DNA of 36,006 nt from Rikenellaceae bacterium (GCA_015059735.1 SUZX01000013.1:1-36006), one strand, 5' to 3'. Positions 1 through 8,000 are shown, counted from the first letter of the stretch. The notes: generated by a model not told the origin, from the letters alone. Translations and numbers: made by a program.

Positions 1-12
1 GGGGGGGGGGGG
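1..12. repeat. Poly-G tract of 12 at the window edge
   Basis: The window opens with twelve consecutive G. It lies at the very edge, so its full length and left context are unknown. It could be a true homopolymer or an artefact of a contig end, since poly-G read tails are common with two-colour sequencing chemistry. Confidence 0.8.
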
Positions 13-215
13 ATTTTAGACTTTTTGACGAAATGAATGCAATCGTTTGTTGTAAATACCCGCCGATTGGTCGAAATGCCCGAAAAAGGCGTAATAAATG
101 CCGTTTCGTGGTTTAGATGAGGCGATTGTCTGACTCGTCGATGGTCGTGCCGAATGTCGGGGTTGGGTGTACAGACGGAGAGGAATAGGTCGATTGCTCA
201 TGCCGAGAAAACGGA
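13..215. other. Intergenic stretch with no recognisable gene
   Basis: Open frames here are short, low-complexity shadows without family signatures. I see no tRNA, no clear promoter and no hairpin terminator until the rpsP terminator that follows. Confidence 0.5.
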
Positions 216-256
216 CAAAAAATAAGCGTGTTGGATGAGATGAATCCAACACGCTT
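216..256 (-). terminator. Rho-independent terminator of rpsP
   Basis: A perfect 13-bp stem (AAGCGTGTTGGAT at 224-236 with ATCCAACACGCTT at 244-256) has a 7-nt loop. On the minus strand it is followed by a T-rich run (complement of 216-222). It sits 28 bases past the rpsP stop. Confidence 0.9.
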
Positions 257-284
257 GTTTGTGGCGTTGTCGCCCGATGCACGA

Positions 285-815
285 TTATTCGGCAGCGTTC
301 TCTTCGGCAACCTCTGCGGTAGCCTCCTCAGCAGCGGCTTGTGCAGCAGCCTCGGCAGCAGCCTTTTTCTCGGCGATAGCGGCAGCGCGATCTTCTTTGA
401 TCTTAGCCTCGGCAGCCAAACGAGCTTTCTCAGCCGACTTGGCCTCCGATGCGAGTTTGTTGGTCTTGGCCTCGATCTTACCTGCCTTAGCCTCCATCCA
501 CTTGTTGAAACGAGCCTCAGCCTCGGTTTCGGTGAATGCACCTTTGGCTACACCGCCCAAGAGGTGTTTCTTGTAGAGTACACCTTTGTAGGAGAGAATA
601 GCCCGACAGGTATCGGTGGGTTGTGCGCCTTTCAATAACCAACCCAAAGCTTGCTCGAAGTTCAGGTCGATCGTAGCAGGATTCGTGTTGGGGTTATAAG
701 TACCCAACTTCTCGATGAATTTACCATCACGTGGCGCTCTGCTATCTGCGGCAACGATGTGGTAGAAAGCATAACCTTTCTTGCCGTGACGTGCCAAACG
801 AATTTTAACAGCCAT
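285..815 (-). CDS. rpsP: 30S ribosomal protein S16 with Ala-rich C-terminal extension
   Basis: Ribosomal protein bS16, a component of the small subunit body. The N-terminal ~80 residues carry the S16 signature ([20 protein letters not shown], then [19 protein letters not shown]). The protein is 176 residues, about twice the roughly 80 of enterobacterial S16. The extra ~90 residues are an Ala/Glu/Lys-rich, probably helical and charged tail ending in EENAAE. Long S16 tails are, to my knowledge, common in Bacteroidetes. The gene is monocistronic: it has its own promoter (876-906) and a strong terminator (216-256), and no rimM or trmD lies next to it as in proteobacterial operons. The start is the only ATG that matches the family's N-terminus. 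Confidence 0.97.
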   Translation of the reverse strand: MAVKIRLARHGKKGYAFYHIVAADSRAPRDGKFIEKLGTYNPNTNPATIDLNFEQALGWLLKGAQPTDTCRAILSYKGVLYKKHLLGGVAKGAFTETEAEARFNKWMEAKAGKIEAKTNKLASEAKSAEKARLAAEAKIKEDRAAAIAEKKAAAEAAAQAAAEEATAEVAEENAAE

Positions 816-875
816 TTGCTATAAAATTTTGAATGATTAATTAAAACGCTCAACCCTTTCGGGATTTTAAGCCTG

Positions 876-906
876 CAAATGTAGGCAAAATATTTGTGCC
901 CACAAA
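876..906 (-). promoter_or_regulatory. Promoter of rpsP
   Basis: On the minus strand, TTTG (complement of 903-906), 19 nt, then TACATTTG (complement of 876-883) matches the Bacteroidetes -33/-7 consensus TTTG/TAnnTTTG. It implies a leader of roughly 55 nt before rpsP. Confidence 0.75.
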
Positions 907-998
907 ATAAATGAAATAAAAATCGTTAAAATTGGAATCCTGCCAAGAGAGATTGGGTGAAAATTGGCCTTTTGGGTGCGTTTTTACCCAAATTTCAT

Positions 999-1006
999 TA
1001 TATTTG
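999..1006 (+). promoter_or_regulatory. Probable -7 box of the PHP-domain gene
   Basis: TATATTTG fits TAnnTTTG and lies 31 bases before the ATG. No well-spaced TTG is present for the -33 element; the nearest TTTG (971-974) is 24 nt away, so the promoter is only partly supported. Confidence 0.5.
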
Positions 1007-1037
1007 TCCAAATTATAACCTTCAAAATTATTGAACA

Positions 1038-2177
1038 ATGAAAAAACTTTTCTTTTTATTATCGGCTTTGTTAGTCGGTGCAACGGTTTCTGCCCAAACA
1101 CATTACCAGACCACCTCTAATCCCGAAACACTTATACCGGTTGGTATAAACTCGCAACCTCGCAAAGAGATCATTCTTCCCGAAGTAAACGGATATACCC
1201 CTTATAAGGTCGATTTGCACATACATACGACCCCTGCCTCGGGCGATGCCAAAATGGCAGTCGACGCTCGCGTGAAAGAGGCTTGGCGTGATGGCTTGGA
1301 TGTAATTGCGATTACCGATCATATGGGCGTTAAGATCCTTCCGGAGACCGGCTCTGCAACCCCCGATAACGTGAAGGCTAAAAAAGGCGCACGTTGTTAC
1401 AAATCCGTACAGGTCGCCGAGAAGGCAGCTCCTAATTGGGGTATGTTGGTGATCCCGGGAATAGAAATTACCGGATCGGCCAAGACGATTGGCCACTACA
1501 ACGCTCTTTTCGTTACGAACAATAAAGAACTCTACGATTATGATCCGATGCAGTGCATTCGCAATGCGCGTAAGCAGGGTGCTTTGATCATGCACAACCA
1601 TCCGGGATGGCGTCGCAAGGATTTGGTTATGATCGAATTTGAGAAAAAAGCTTACGACGAGAAGTTGATCGATGGTGTGGAGTTGATGAATGGTGTGTCT
1701 TTCTATCCTGCAATTCTCGATCGCGCCAAGGATCATAAGTTGTTCGTTACGGCAACAACCGATATCCACGGTACAAGTGCCGAGCTCTATGGTTACAACA
1801 ACCATTTGCGTAACATGACGCTTGTTTTTGCCAAAGAGTTGTCGCTTGATGCAATGCGTGAAGGTTTGAAAGAGCGTCGTACGTTGGCTTACTCGTTCGG
1901 CACATTGGCCGGTGACGAGCAACTGCTCTCGGATTTCTTCAAGGCCGCAGTGAAGACAAAGAAGTTGGTTGAGAATAAGAAAAAGAAGACGCAGACTGTG
2001 CAGTTGACTAACACGACTTCGTTGCCGTTTGTGTTCAAAACCAACGGAAATCCCATCCAATTGCCGCCTCTCTCGTCGATCGTCGTGACTGTTCGTAGCG
2101 GCAAACCGGTGACTTGCACCGTCCTTAGCATGTGGTATGGCGTGGAGAAACACCCCGTTGTCAAGTTGACATACTAA
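1038..2177 (+). CDS. Secreted PHP-domain metal-dependent phosphoesterase-like protein
   Basis: A 379-residue protein with a signal peptide (MKKLFFLLSALLVGATVSAQ, likely cleaved after VSA), so it probably acts in the periplasm or outside the cell. The PHP domain shows the expected metal-ligand motifs in order: DLHIHTTP (HxH) near residue 60, ITDHMG near 95, IPGIEIT near 140, MHNHPGW near 190 and TTDIHG near 240. PHP domains hydrolyse phosphoesters (histidinol phosphatase, RNase AM/TrpH, polymerase proofreading subunits), but an exported form cannot be a cytosolic HisK or TrpH. The last ~90 residues form a separate beta-rich domain (VQLTNTTSLPFVFKTNGNP). It is monocistronic, with a -7 box upstream and a terminator immediately after. 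The substrate is unknown. Confidence 0.85.
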   Translation: MKKLFFLLSALLVGATVSAQTHYQTTSNPETLIPVGINSQPRKEIILPEVNGYTPYKVDLHIHTTPASGDAKMAVDARVKEAWRDGLDVIAITDHMGVKILPETGSATPDNVKAKKGARCYKSVQVAEKAAPNWGMLVIPGIEITGSAKTIGHYNALFVTNNKELYDYDPMQCIRNARKQGALIMHNHPGWRRKDLVMIEFEKKAYDEKLIDGVELMNGVSFYPAILDRAKDHKLFVTATTDIHGTSAELYGYNNHLRNMTLVFAKELSLDAMREGLKERRTLAYSFGTLAGDEQLLSDFFKAAVKTKKLVENKKKKTQTVQLTNTTSLPFVFKTNGNPIQLPPLSSIVVTVRSGKPVTCTVLSMWYGVEKHPVVKLTY

Positions 2178-2213
2178 TCGGTTAAGGTACGCGAGATTTC
2201 TGCTCGACATTCA

Positions 2214-2247
2214 ACATCGTGCCCTTCGCGGGGTGCGATGTTTTTTT
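2214..2247 (+). terminator. Terminator of the PHP-domain gene
   Basis: ACATCG and CGATGT close a GC-rich hairpin with a TTCG-containing loop, immediately followed by seven T. It begins 37 bases after the stop codon. Confidence 0.9.
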
Positions 2248-2374
2248 GTTGTGACGTGGCTTGGGTGCTGTAACCTAACGACTTTTTTTGCCGATTTTTG
2301 TGGATGTGGCAACGTGTGATGAGTGTGAGCGACCTTAATCGGGAGACTCTTTTGCGCAAAGAGTTGTGCTAACG

Positions 2375-2405
2375 TTGAAATATTAATCAAAATTTTATAT
2401 CTTTG
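2375..2405 (+). promoter_or_regulatory. Promoter of tRNA-Arg(UCU)
   Basis: TTG (2375-2377), 20 nt, TATCTTTG (2398-2405): a textbook Bacteroidetes promoter about 37 bases before the tRNA. Confidence 0.8.
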
Positions 2406-2441
2406 CGCTCGCAAATGCGTACTATTGTGGTGTGCAATGTT

Positions 2442-2515
2442 GGTTCCGTAGCTCAGTTGGATAGAGCAACAGCCTTCTAAGCTGTGGGTCGAGCGTTCGA
2501 ACCGCTCCGGAATCA
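2442..2515 (+). tRNA. tRNA-Arg (anticodon UCU)
   Basis: A 74-nt cloverleaf. Acceptor GGTTCCG pairs with CGGAATC (one G-T), the D arm is GCTC/GAGC, and the anticodon stem ACAGC/GCTGT encloses loop CTTCTAA with anticodon TCT. The T arm is GAGCG/CGCTC with loop TTCGAAC. Discriminator is A; CCA is not encoded. It reads AGA codons. Confidence 0.97.
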
Positions 2516-2529
2516 CTTCTTGCAAACAA

Positions 2530-2563
2530 GCGACCGACAGATCATCGGTCGCTTTTGTTTTAG
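2530..2563 (+). terminator. Terminator after tRNA-Arg(UCU)
   Basis: Stem GCGACCGA (2530-2537) pairs with TCGGTCGC (2545-2552), followed by TTTTGTTTT. Confidence 0.9.
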
Positions 2564-2656
2564 GAGTTCCGAAATTTTCCCTGTCAAAAGTGTATCCGAC
2601 TTCAAAAAAGACAACACAGGCGAAAAATAGAAGAGATACATATCCCTATTAATAAA

Positions 2657-2840
2657 GGCAATTATTATACTATTTTGCATAAGGTGTAGAAATCCCGCTT
2701 TCCTCCGCAGATAGACGTAATTCCCCTGCCTGTGGTGGGGGATTTAGGGGGTGGATCATAGATTATAAACACGGCTTTGCCGTGAGTGTGAGGCCGAGAG
2801 AGATGCAAAAGCAACAAAATTGTGTAAATCCGTATATAGG
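2657..2840 (+). repeat. Dispersed intergenic repeat, copy 1
   Basis: About 185 bases that match, in inverted orientation, the segment at 21397-21584. Shared blocks include GGCAATTAT at the left end, a GGATTTAGGGG core, a CACGGC/GCCGTG hairpin with different 3-base loops in the two copies (TTT here), and GTGTAAATCCGTATATAG at the right end. It has no coding capacity. It lies between the tRNA-Arg terminator and the promoter of the Hdr-like operon. The GGGGGATTTAGGGGG-type core resembles short interspersed repeats I know from Bacteroidetes genomes. Confidence 0.8.
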
Positions 2841-2863
2841 CGTCATAATAAGTATTTATACCA

Positions 2864-2894
2864 TTTCGCAACCCGATGTAAATCCCTACCTTTG
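2864..2894 (+). promoter_or_regulatory. Promoter of the Hdr-like operon
   Basis: TACCTTTG (2887-2894) fits the -7 consensus and lies 27 bases before the first ATG. The -33 region (TTTCG at 2864-2868) is only an approximate match. Confidence 0.6.
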
Positions 2895-2921
2895 TCTCGC
2901 AAAGGTTTTTGAATAAATAGT

Positions 2922-3617
2922 ATGGGAAAATATTTCGACCTGCTGATGGAAGATGTCCGGTTGCGTGAGGGATTGCATGCCTGCATGAATTGCGGCGTGT
3001 GCACCGGAGTATGTCCTGCAGCGGAATTCTACGATTATGATCCCCGACAGATCGTTAATATCGTGCAATCGCGCGATGACGATGCCATAGAACGGCTATT
3101 GCGCAGCGATACCATTTGGTATTGCGGGGAATGTATGTCGTGCCGCCCCCGTTGTCCGCGTGGAAATACCCCCGGGTATGTGATTCAGTCACTTCGGACC
3201 TTGTCACAGAAATTGGGATTCTTTGTCGAAAGTGAGAAAGGACGACAGCAATTGGCTCTCAAACGTACCATTGGCGAGAATATTCTTCGTACGGGCTATT
3301 GCCTTGTTCCTCGTCAGATCAAACCCGAACTTCATCCCGAGCAGGGAACCGTGTGGCAATGGATCTACAACAACGATAGCGAGGTGTATGGCCAATTTAC
3401 TCCATCGTATGGAAGTGAAGGCTCCGGAGCTTTGCGAAAACTCGATGCGGAGTCGCTCGATGAGCTAAACCGTATTTTCGAAGTTAGTGGAGGCAAAGAG
3501 ATGTTCGATACCATCGAGCAACACTCCGATCGGAAAGCCCGTGAAATGGGATATGTCGATGGCGCCGATCAGCAATATATGATGGATGTTTTCCTGAACA
3601 ACAACGAACACTCCTAA
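2922..3617 (+). CDS. HdrC-like di-[4Fe-4S] protein (long form)
   Basis: A 231-residue iron-sulfur protein related to heterodisulfide reductase subunit C. Two four-cysteine motifs are visible: CMNCGVCTGVCP near residues 21-32 and CGECMSCRPRCPRGNTP near 65-81. In the family HdrC passes electrons between the flavin subunit HdrA and the noncubane-cluster subunit HdrB. The ~110 residues after the second cluster have no motif I recognise and make it longer than a minimal HdrC. It is the first gene of a tight five-gene operon and ends 3 bases before the HdrB-like gene. Adjacent HdrB and HdrA homologues make the assignment firm; the redox partner is not evident. Confidence 0.88.
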   Translation: MGKYFDLLMEDVRLREGLHACMNCGVCTGVCPAAEFYDYDPRQIVNIVQSRDDDAIERLLRSDTIWYCGECMSCRPRCPRGNTPGYVIQSLRTLSQKLGFFVESEKGRQQLALKRTIGENILRTGYCLVPRQIKPELHPEQGTVWQWIYNNDSEVYGQFTPSYGSEGSGALRKLDAESLDELNRIFEVSGGKEMFDTIEQHSDRKAREMGYVDGADQQYMMDVFLNNNEHS

Positions 3618-3620
3618 ATC

Positions 3621-4709
3621 ATGATGAAACGCAATAGTTGGAGCGATTACCAGAAGCAAATTGCCGACGATCACTATTATTATGCTCGGAGTTGCATTCG
3701 CCAAAATTTCTTTCCGGGAAGCGAAAAAGCTTTTATTGATATTTTGCACGATGATTTGGGGCGTGACCTGCTTGACGATCCGAAACATTCGTCATGTACG
3801 GGAATCGGATACCATTCGGATATTGTGCCACTTGAAACCATCATGACGGTTGTGGCGCGACAATTTGCCTTGATGACCGAGGCCGGATATGAGCATTTTG
3901 TCTCATCGTGTATCACTTCCTTCGGAATTTACTCCGAAATTTTGGCTACATGGGCCGAATTTCCCGAAACCGAGGAGCGTACCCGCGAATACCTTTACAA
4001 GGCAACCGGCCGCGAATTTCGTAAGCCGACAAGTTTGGCGCATACTTCCGATATTATTTTTCATTTCCGCGAACAAATTGCCCAAAAAGCAAAGTATCGT
4101 TTGGTAAATGTAGCCACCGGAGAACCTTTGCGGGTTGTGGAACATATTGGATGCCACTATGCCAAGATTTTCCCAAAATCGGGAATCGGAGGCTCTGAAT
4201 TTCCCTATGTCTTGGCCGGTATGATCGAGTCGTGGGGCGGAGAGTGTGTCGATTATCCCGAACGACGTCACTGTTGCGGATTCGGATTCCGCAACTACCT
4301 TGTGCAGGCCAATCGTGGTTATTCGATCGCCAACTCTCAAAAAAAGTTGGAGAGCATGGCTCCTTATAAGCCCGATTTCATAGTGGCAAATTGCCCGGGA
4401 TGTACAATGTTTCTCGATAAATGGCAGTATGCCATTGCCGAGATGGAAGGTACGACTTATGGCGAGGGCGGGCATGGTATTCCGGTGTTGACTTACGAGG
4501 AGATGGCAGGTTTGGTTTTGGGTTATGATCCATGGAAATTGGGGATGCAGATGCATCAGGTCGATGTCGAGCCCCTGCTGAATAAGATGGGGATCGAATA
4601 CGATCCGGCTGCCAAATACTTGGGACGAAACGGAAAATTCATCGGCAAACCAGCTTCGGCAGTGGTCAATTGTTGTGCTACCGATACGGTATATGACATA
4701 CGCGAATAG
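3621..4709 (+). CDS. HdrB-like CCG-domain protein with an incomplete first cluster site
   Basis: A 362-residue homologue of heterodisulfide reductase subunit B, whose two CCG domains each normally bind a noncubane [4Fe-4S] cluster at the disulfide-reducing site. The C-terminal CCG domain is intact: HIGCHY, RHCCGFGF and ANCPGC are all present. The N-terminal domain aligns well (YARSCIRQNFFPGSEKA resembles the GC...YPGIEKA segment of methanogen HdrB) but keeps only three of five cysteines: C25, C59 and C97 remain, while the second Cys of the CC pair is T60 and the second Cys of CxxC is S100. One cluster is therefore probably absent or different. The start could be the first or second of two tandem ATGs (3621 or 3624). 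Confidence 0.88.
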   Translation: MMKRNSWSDYQKQIADDHYYYARSCIRQNFFPGSEKAFIDILHDDLGRDLLDDPKHSSCTGIGYHSDIVPLETIMTVVARQFALMTEAGYEHFVSSCITSFGIYSEILATWAEFPETEERTREYLYKATGREFRKPTSLAHTSDIIFHFREQIAQKAKYRLVNVATGEPLRVVEHIGCHYAKIFPKSGIGGSEFPYVLAGMIESWGGECVDYPERRHCCGFGFRNYLVQANRGYSIANSQKKLESMAPYKPDFIVANCPGCTMFLDKWQYAIAEMEGTTYGEGGHGIPVLTYEEMAGLVLGYDPWKLGMQMHQVDVEPLLNKMGIEYDPAAKYLGRNGKFIGKPASAVVNCCATDTVYDIRE

Positions 4710-4722
4710 AAAACAAAACACC

Positions 4723-5727
4723 ATGAAACGGGCTATAATTATAGGTGGCGGTATTGCCGGAATGCAAACAGCCTTACAACTGAAAAGTCAAGGTATTGAG
4801 TCGCTGATCGTTGAACGCGAATCGGAGTTGGGCGGCAAACTGCGGGATTGGCATGTGCTTTTCCCTTCGTTCACGCCTGCGGCAGATGTCTTATCCGAAA
4901 TGCGACATAAAATACATGCTACTGGCATTGAAATATTATTCTCGGCACAGGTTGCCGATTTCTCGGCTACGGAGGTGCGTTTGGCCGATGGTCGTACATT
5001 GGGCTGTGATGCCGTAGTGGTGGCAACGGGATTTTCCCTTTTCGATGCCAAGATTAAAGAGGAATACGGCTACGGTATTTATGACAATGTCTTTACTTCG
5101 GCCGATGTTGAACGTATGTTGAACGAGGGCCGCGTAACCAAAGCCGATGGAACGACACCCAAGCGCATTGCATTTCTTCATTGCGTCGGATCGCGCGACG
5201 AAAAAGTGTGTCAATCACACTGTTCGAAAGTATGCTGTATTACCGGTGTAAAACAAGCAATGGAGATGAAACGTCTCTTCCCCGATGCCGATGTATTTAA
5301 TTTTTATATGGATATCCGTATGTTCGGCCCGGGTTATGAGGAGTTATACCGCGAGGCACAGTTGAAACATAATATTCATTTTGTCCGAGGGCGCATCTCG
5401 GAGGCTGGTCCTACGATTGATGGCCGATTGCAGATCAAAGCCGAAGATACACTTACCGGACGTCCGCTGCGTATGAGTATCGATATGTTGGTATTATTGG
5501 TGGGGATGCGGGCCAACGACGATAATACCCGATTTGCCGCTACGACGGGACTACAACAAGCTCCGAGCGGTTTTCTTGCTCCTCGCGATCTCTTTTTATC
5601 CAATGTGAAAAGTCCTGTGGCGGGAATATTCTATGCCGGAGCAGTTTCTGCTCCCAAGAGTATCGGCGAAGTGATTAACGACGGCTCTGCTGCTGCAAGT
5701 GCAGTGGCCGAATATCTCAACGCATAA
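4723..5727 (+). CDS. HdrA-like FAD/[4Fe-4S] oxidoreductase (short form)
   Basis: A 334-residue flavoprotein related to heterodisulfide reductase subunit A. It begins with a dinucleotide-binding motif (IIGGGIAGMQTALQL, residues 5-19) followed by ESELGGKLRDW. It contains the HdrA cluster signature FLHCVGSRDEKVCQSHCSKVCC around residues 150-170, then FYMDIRMFGPGYEELYREA, typical of HdrA. The C-terminus holds the second flavin-binding stretch (GIFYAGAVSAPKSIGEVINDG). It lacks the extra ferredoxin domains found at the C-terminus of full methanogen HdrA, so it is a core version. The ATG at 4723 gives the family N-terminus; a longer upstream start would overlap hdrB and add unrelated residues. It sits third in the operon. 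Confidence 0.9.
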   Translation: MKRAIIIGGGIAGMQTALQLKSQGIESLIVERESELGGKLRDWHVLFPSFTPAADVLSEMRHKIHATGIEILFSAQVADFSATEVRLADGRTLGCDAVVVATGFSLFDAKIKEEYGYGIYDNVFTSADVERMLNEGRVTKADGTTPKRIAFLHCVGSRDEKVCQSHCSKVCCITGVKQAMEMKRLFPDADVFNFYMDIRMFGPGYEELYREAQLKHNIHFVRGRISEAGPTIDGRLQIKAEDTLTGRPLRMSIDMLVLLVGMRANDDNTRFAATTGLQQAPSGFLAPRDLFLSNVKSPVAGIFYAGAVSAPKSIGEVINDGSAAASAVAEYLNA

Positions 5728-5731
5728 TAAT

Positions 5732-6067
5732 ATGGCAACCATCAACTTCGGATATAGCATATCGAAACCGCGTACAATCGATATTGATCGTAATAACCTG
5801 CGTAAAAGCAATGAGATTTTGCGGGAGATGCCCGAACTGCAAACCTGTATCGGGTGTGGCAGTTGTACGGCGATCTGTACGGCGGGGAATCTTACCGATT
5901 TCAATTTCCGTAAGTTGCATACTTTGATACGTCGAGGAGAATATCAGGGAGCCTATGAGGAGATCAATAAATGTATGTTGTGCGGCAAATGCCGATTGGT
6001 GTGCCCGCGAGGAATCAATACACGCGGGCTTATGTTGCTGATAAAACGTAAATTGGGAGATTACTAA
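5732..6067 (+). CDS. Second, small HdrC-like ferredoxin subunit
   Basis: A 111-residue protein with two [4Fe-4S] motifs, CIGCGSCTAIC (about residues 39-49) and CMLCGKCRLVCPRGI (about 81-95), matching the minimal HdrC/QmoC ferredoxin module. It presumably links the flavin subunit upstream to the membrane subunit downstream. The gene starts 4 bases after hdrA and ends 1 base before the next start, so translation is probably coupled. Having two HdrC-type proteins in one operon, one beside HdrB and one beside the membrane subunit, suggests two separate electron exits from HdrA. That role is an inference from gene order. Confidence 0.87.
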   Translation: MATINFGYSISKPRTIDIDRNNLRKSNEILREMPELQTCIGCGSCTAICTAGNLTDFNFRKLHTLIRRGEYQGAYEEINKCMLCGKCRLVCPRGINTRGLMLLIKRKLGDY

Positions 6068-6068
6068 A

Positions 6069-7877
6069 ATGAGCTTTTTTGCACCTTTCTGTATCCCGTT
6101 TTTGGCAGGAGTTGTCGTGATGTTTGTTCTGCTGCTCGGTAAGTGGGGAACTTGGTTTTGGCATCTTCCGGCTGCCGACAAACAGTTGATTCTGCGAGGA
6201 ATCCCTACAAAATATACATGGAGAGCTGTTAAAGAGATCGTCAACGAGTCTTTGTTGCATCGTCGTATCTTTCGTGTAAATCCTGTGTTGGGATATATGC
6301 ACATGTCGTTGGCTTTCGGATGGTTTTTGCTCATTGTAACGGGCTGGATTGAAACAATGGCACATATGGGAGTGCGTTGGGTGCCGCTTCAAGGTCATGT
6401 CTTCTTCCGCTACTTCTCTACCGGTTTGGAACATAAACCAGTGTTCGATTTTGTTATGGACCTACTCTTGCTCTTCGTTCTTTCGGGAGTGGCTTTGGCT
6501 TGGGGCAAGCGTTTTGCTTCGCGCCGAATGGGTATGCGTCGTACTACGAAACATGTACTTGGCGACCGGATCGCTCTTTCAGTATTGTGGTTTATTTTCC
6601 CAATGCGCCTTTTGGCTGAAAGCACTACCTGTGCACTTTATGGCGGGGGAAGTTTTTTGACCGGAGGGTTGGGAGACTGGTTAGCCGATCATGTCGGAAC
6701 TTTGGCGTTGATGAATCTCGAAGGTGTGGCTTGGTGGGGTTATTCGTCGTGTTTGGGAATTTTCTTTATTGCGTTGCCGTTTTCGCGCTATATGCACATT
6801 TTAACCGAGATCCCATTGATTTTCTTGCGCCATTATCAGTTGCGTTCGGGCGAAAAAGAAAAATCATTCGACCATTTTCAAGTTGAGGCCTGCTCGCGAT
6901 GCGGTATCTGTATCGATCCTTGTCAATTGCAGAGCGTTCTGAAAATCAACAATGTGCAATCTGTGTATTTCTTGCGTGATCGCCGCTACGATCGACTGCA
7001 ACTCGATGTTGCCGACAACTGCTTGATGTGTGGCCGTTGTGCCGAGCGATGTCCGGTGAATATCGACCTCAATACATTGCGTCTTAATTCGCGCGACACG
7101 TTGCGTAACGTCCCCGACGAACGTCGGTACGATTATTTCCGAGGGATTGATCGTTCCTCGGGAAATGGGAAAGTGGGCTATTTTGCCGGATGTATGACCT
7201 TGCTCACTCCGCGTACCATGTCGTCTATGGCATCGATTTTTGAGGCCGCCGGAGAGGAGGTTTGGTGGGCCGATCGTGAGGGGGGTGTATGCTGTGGACG
7301 TCCTTTGAAATTGGCCGGAGAGACCGACTCGGCCCGACGCATGATGCGCTACAATACCGAATTGTTCTACAAGCATGGCATTACCACATTGGTTACCTCA
7401 TGTCCGATCTGTCTGCGGGTTTTCCGCGAAGATTATGCACTTGAAGGTATTGAGATACTCCATCATTCAGAGTATATTTTGCGATTGTTGCAAGTCGGGC
7501 GATTGAAACTGCAATCAAACACTAGACGTTATACCTACCACGATCCCTGCGAGTTAGGGCGAGGTAGTGGTATCTATGACCAACCTCGGGCGGTGATTGA
7601 AGCAATAGGAGAGTTGCTTGAACCGGCACATACTCGTGAAGATGCACTTTGTTGCGGCTCTTCGGTGGCCAATACGGCCATCGATGATGTAGGGCAGACG
7701 GCTATTGCCCGTTCGGTTGCCAAAGAGTTGGATGCTACGGGTGCTGAAACGATTGTTACGGCCTGTCCGCTTTGTAAGAAGGCTTTGTCGCGTGGTACTC
7801 AAACCACCATTTACGATTTGTCGGAAATCGTGGCCGGTGCAATTGTGGGAAATCACTCCACCACTCAAAAAAAATAG
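6069..7877 (+). CDS. Membrane cytochrome-b / HdrD fusion (HdrE-HdrD-like)
   Basis: A 602-residue fusion. The N-terminal ~260 residues contain about five hydrophobic segments (near 6-30, 75-97, 125-145, 165-185 and 230-255) with histidines in or beside them (GYMHMS, GHVFF, YMHILTE), as in NarI/HdrE-type b-haem quinone subunits. Next come two ferredoxin motifs, CSRCGICIDPC and CLMCGRCAERCPV. The C-terminus has two complete CCG domains: YFAGC/CCGRP/SCPIC, and HDPC/CCGSS/ACPLC. This order matches HdrE plus HdrD fused, or DsrM plus DsrK. It probably exchanges electrons between menaquinone and the cytoplasmic Hdr-like module. It is the last gene of the operon, with no clear hairpin terminator after it. 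Confidence 0.88.
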   Translation: MSFFAPFCIPFLAGVVVMFVLLLGKWGTWFWHLPAADKQLILRGIPTKYTWRAVKEIVNESLLHRRIFRVNPVLGYMHMSLAFGWFLLIVTGWIETMAHMGVRWVPLQGHVFFRYFSTGLEHKPVFDFVMDLLLLFVLSGVALAWGKRFASRRMGMRRTTKHVLGDRIALSVLWFIFPMRLLAESTTCALYGGGSFLTGGLGDWLADHVGTLALMNLEGVAWWGYSSCLGIFFIALPFSRYMHILTEIPLIFLRHYQLRSGEKEKSFDHFQVEACSRCGICIDPCQLQSVLKINNVQSVYFLRDRRYDRLQLDVADNCLMCGRCAERCPVNIDLNTLRLNSRDTLRNVPDERRYDYFRGIDRSSGNGKVGYFAGCMTLLTPRTMSSMASIFEAAGEEVWWADREGGVCCGRPLKLAGETDSARRMMRYNTELFYKHGITTLVTSCPICLRVFREDYALEGIEILHHSEYILRLLQVGRLKLQSNTRRYTYHDPCELGRGSGIYDQPRAVIEAIGELLEPAHTREDALCCGSSVANTAIDDVGQTAIARSVAKELDATGAETIVTACPLCKKALSRGTQTTIYDLSEIVAGAIVGNHSTTQKK

Positions 7878-7929
7878 TCGTTGACCGCTAAGTAATTAGC
7901 TACCGGTTGCAAGATATTTTGCAAAAGGA

Positions 7930-7961
7930 TTTGGCAAAACCGATTTTTTGCATTATCTTTG
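7930..7961 (+). promoter_or_regulatory. Promoter of initiator tRNA
   Basis: TTTG (7930-7933), 20 nt, TATCTTTG (7954-7961) matches the Bacteroidetes consensus and lies 39 bases before the tRNA. Confidence 0.8.
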
Positions 7962-8000
7962 CACTCACAAACGCGAAAGTTCACAAAACTTAACATACAT

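Noticed and set aside
1071..2210. Long minus-strand open frame of 379 codons over the PHP gene
   Set aside because: Composition is unlike a folded protein, and the plus frame has a signal peptide and all PHP motifs; this is a codon-bias shadow.
5717..6334. Minus-strand frame of 205 codons over the hdrC'/hdrED junction
   Set aside because: Opposes two clear Fe-S genes and has no family features.
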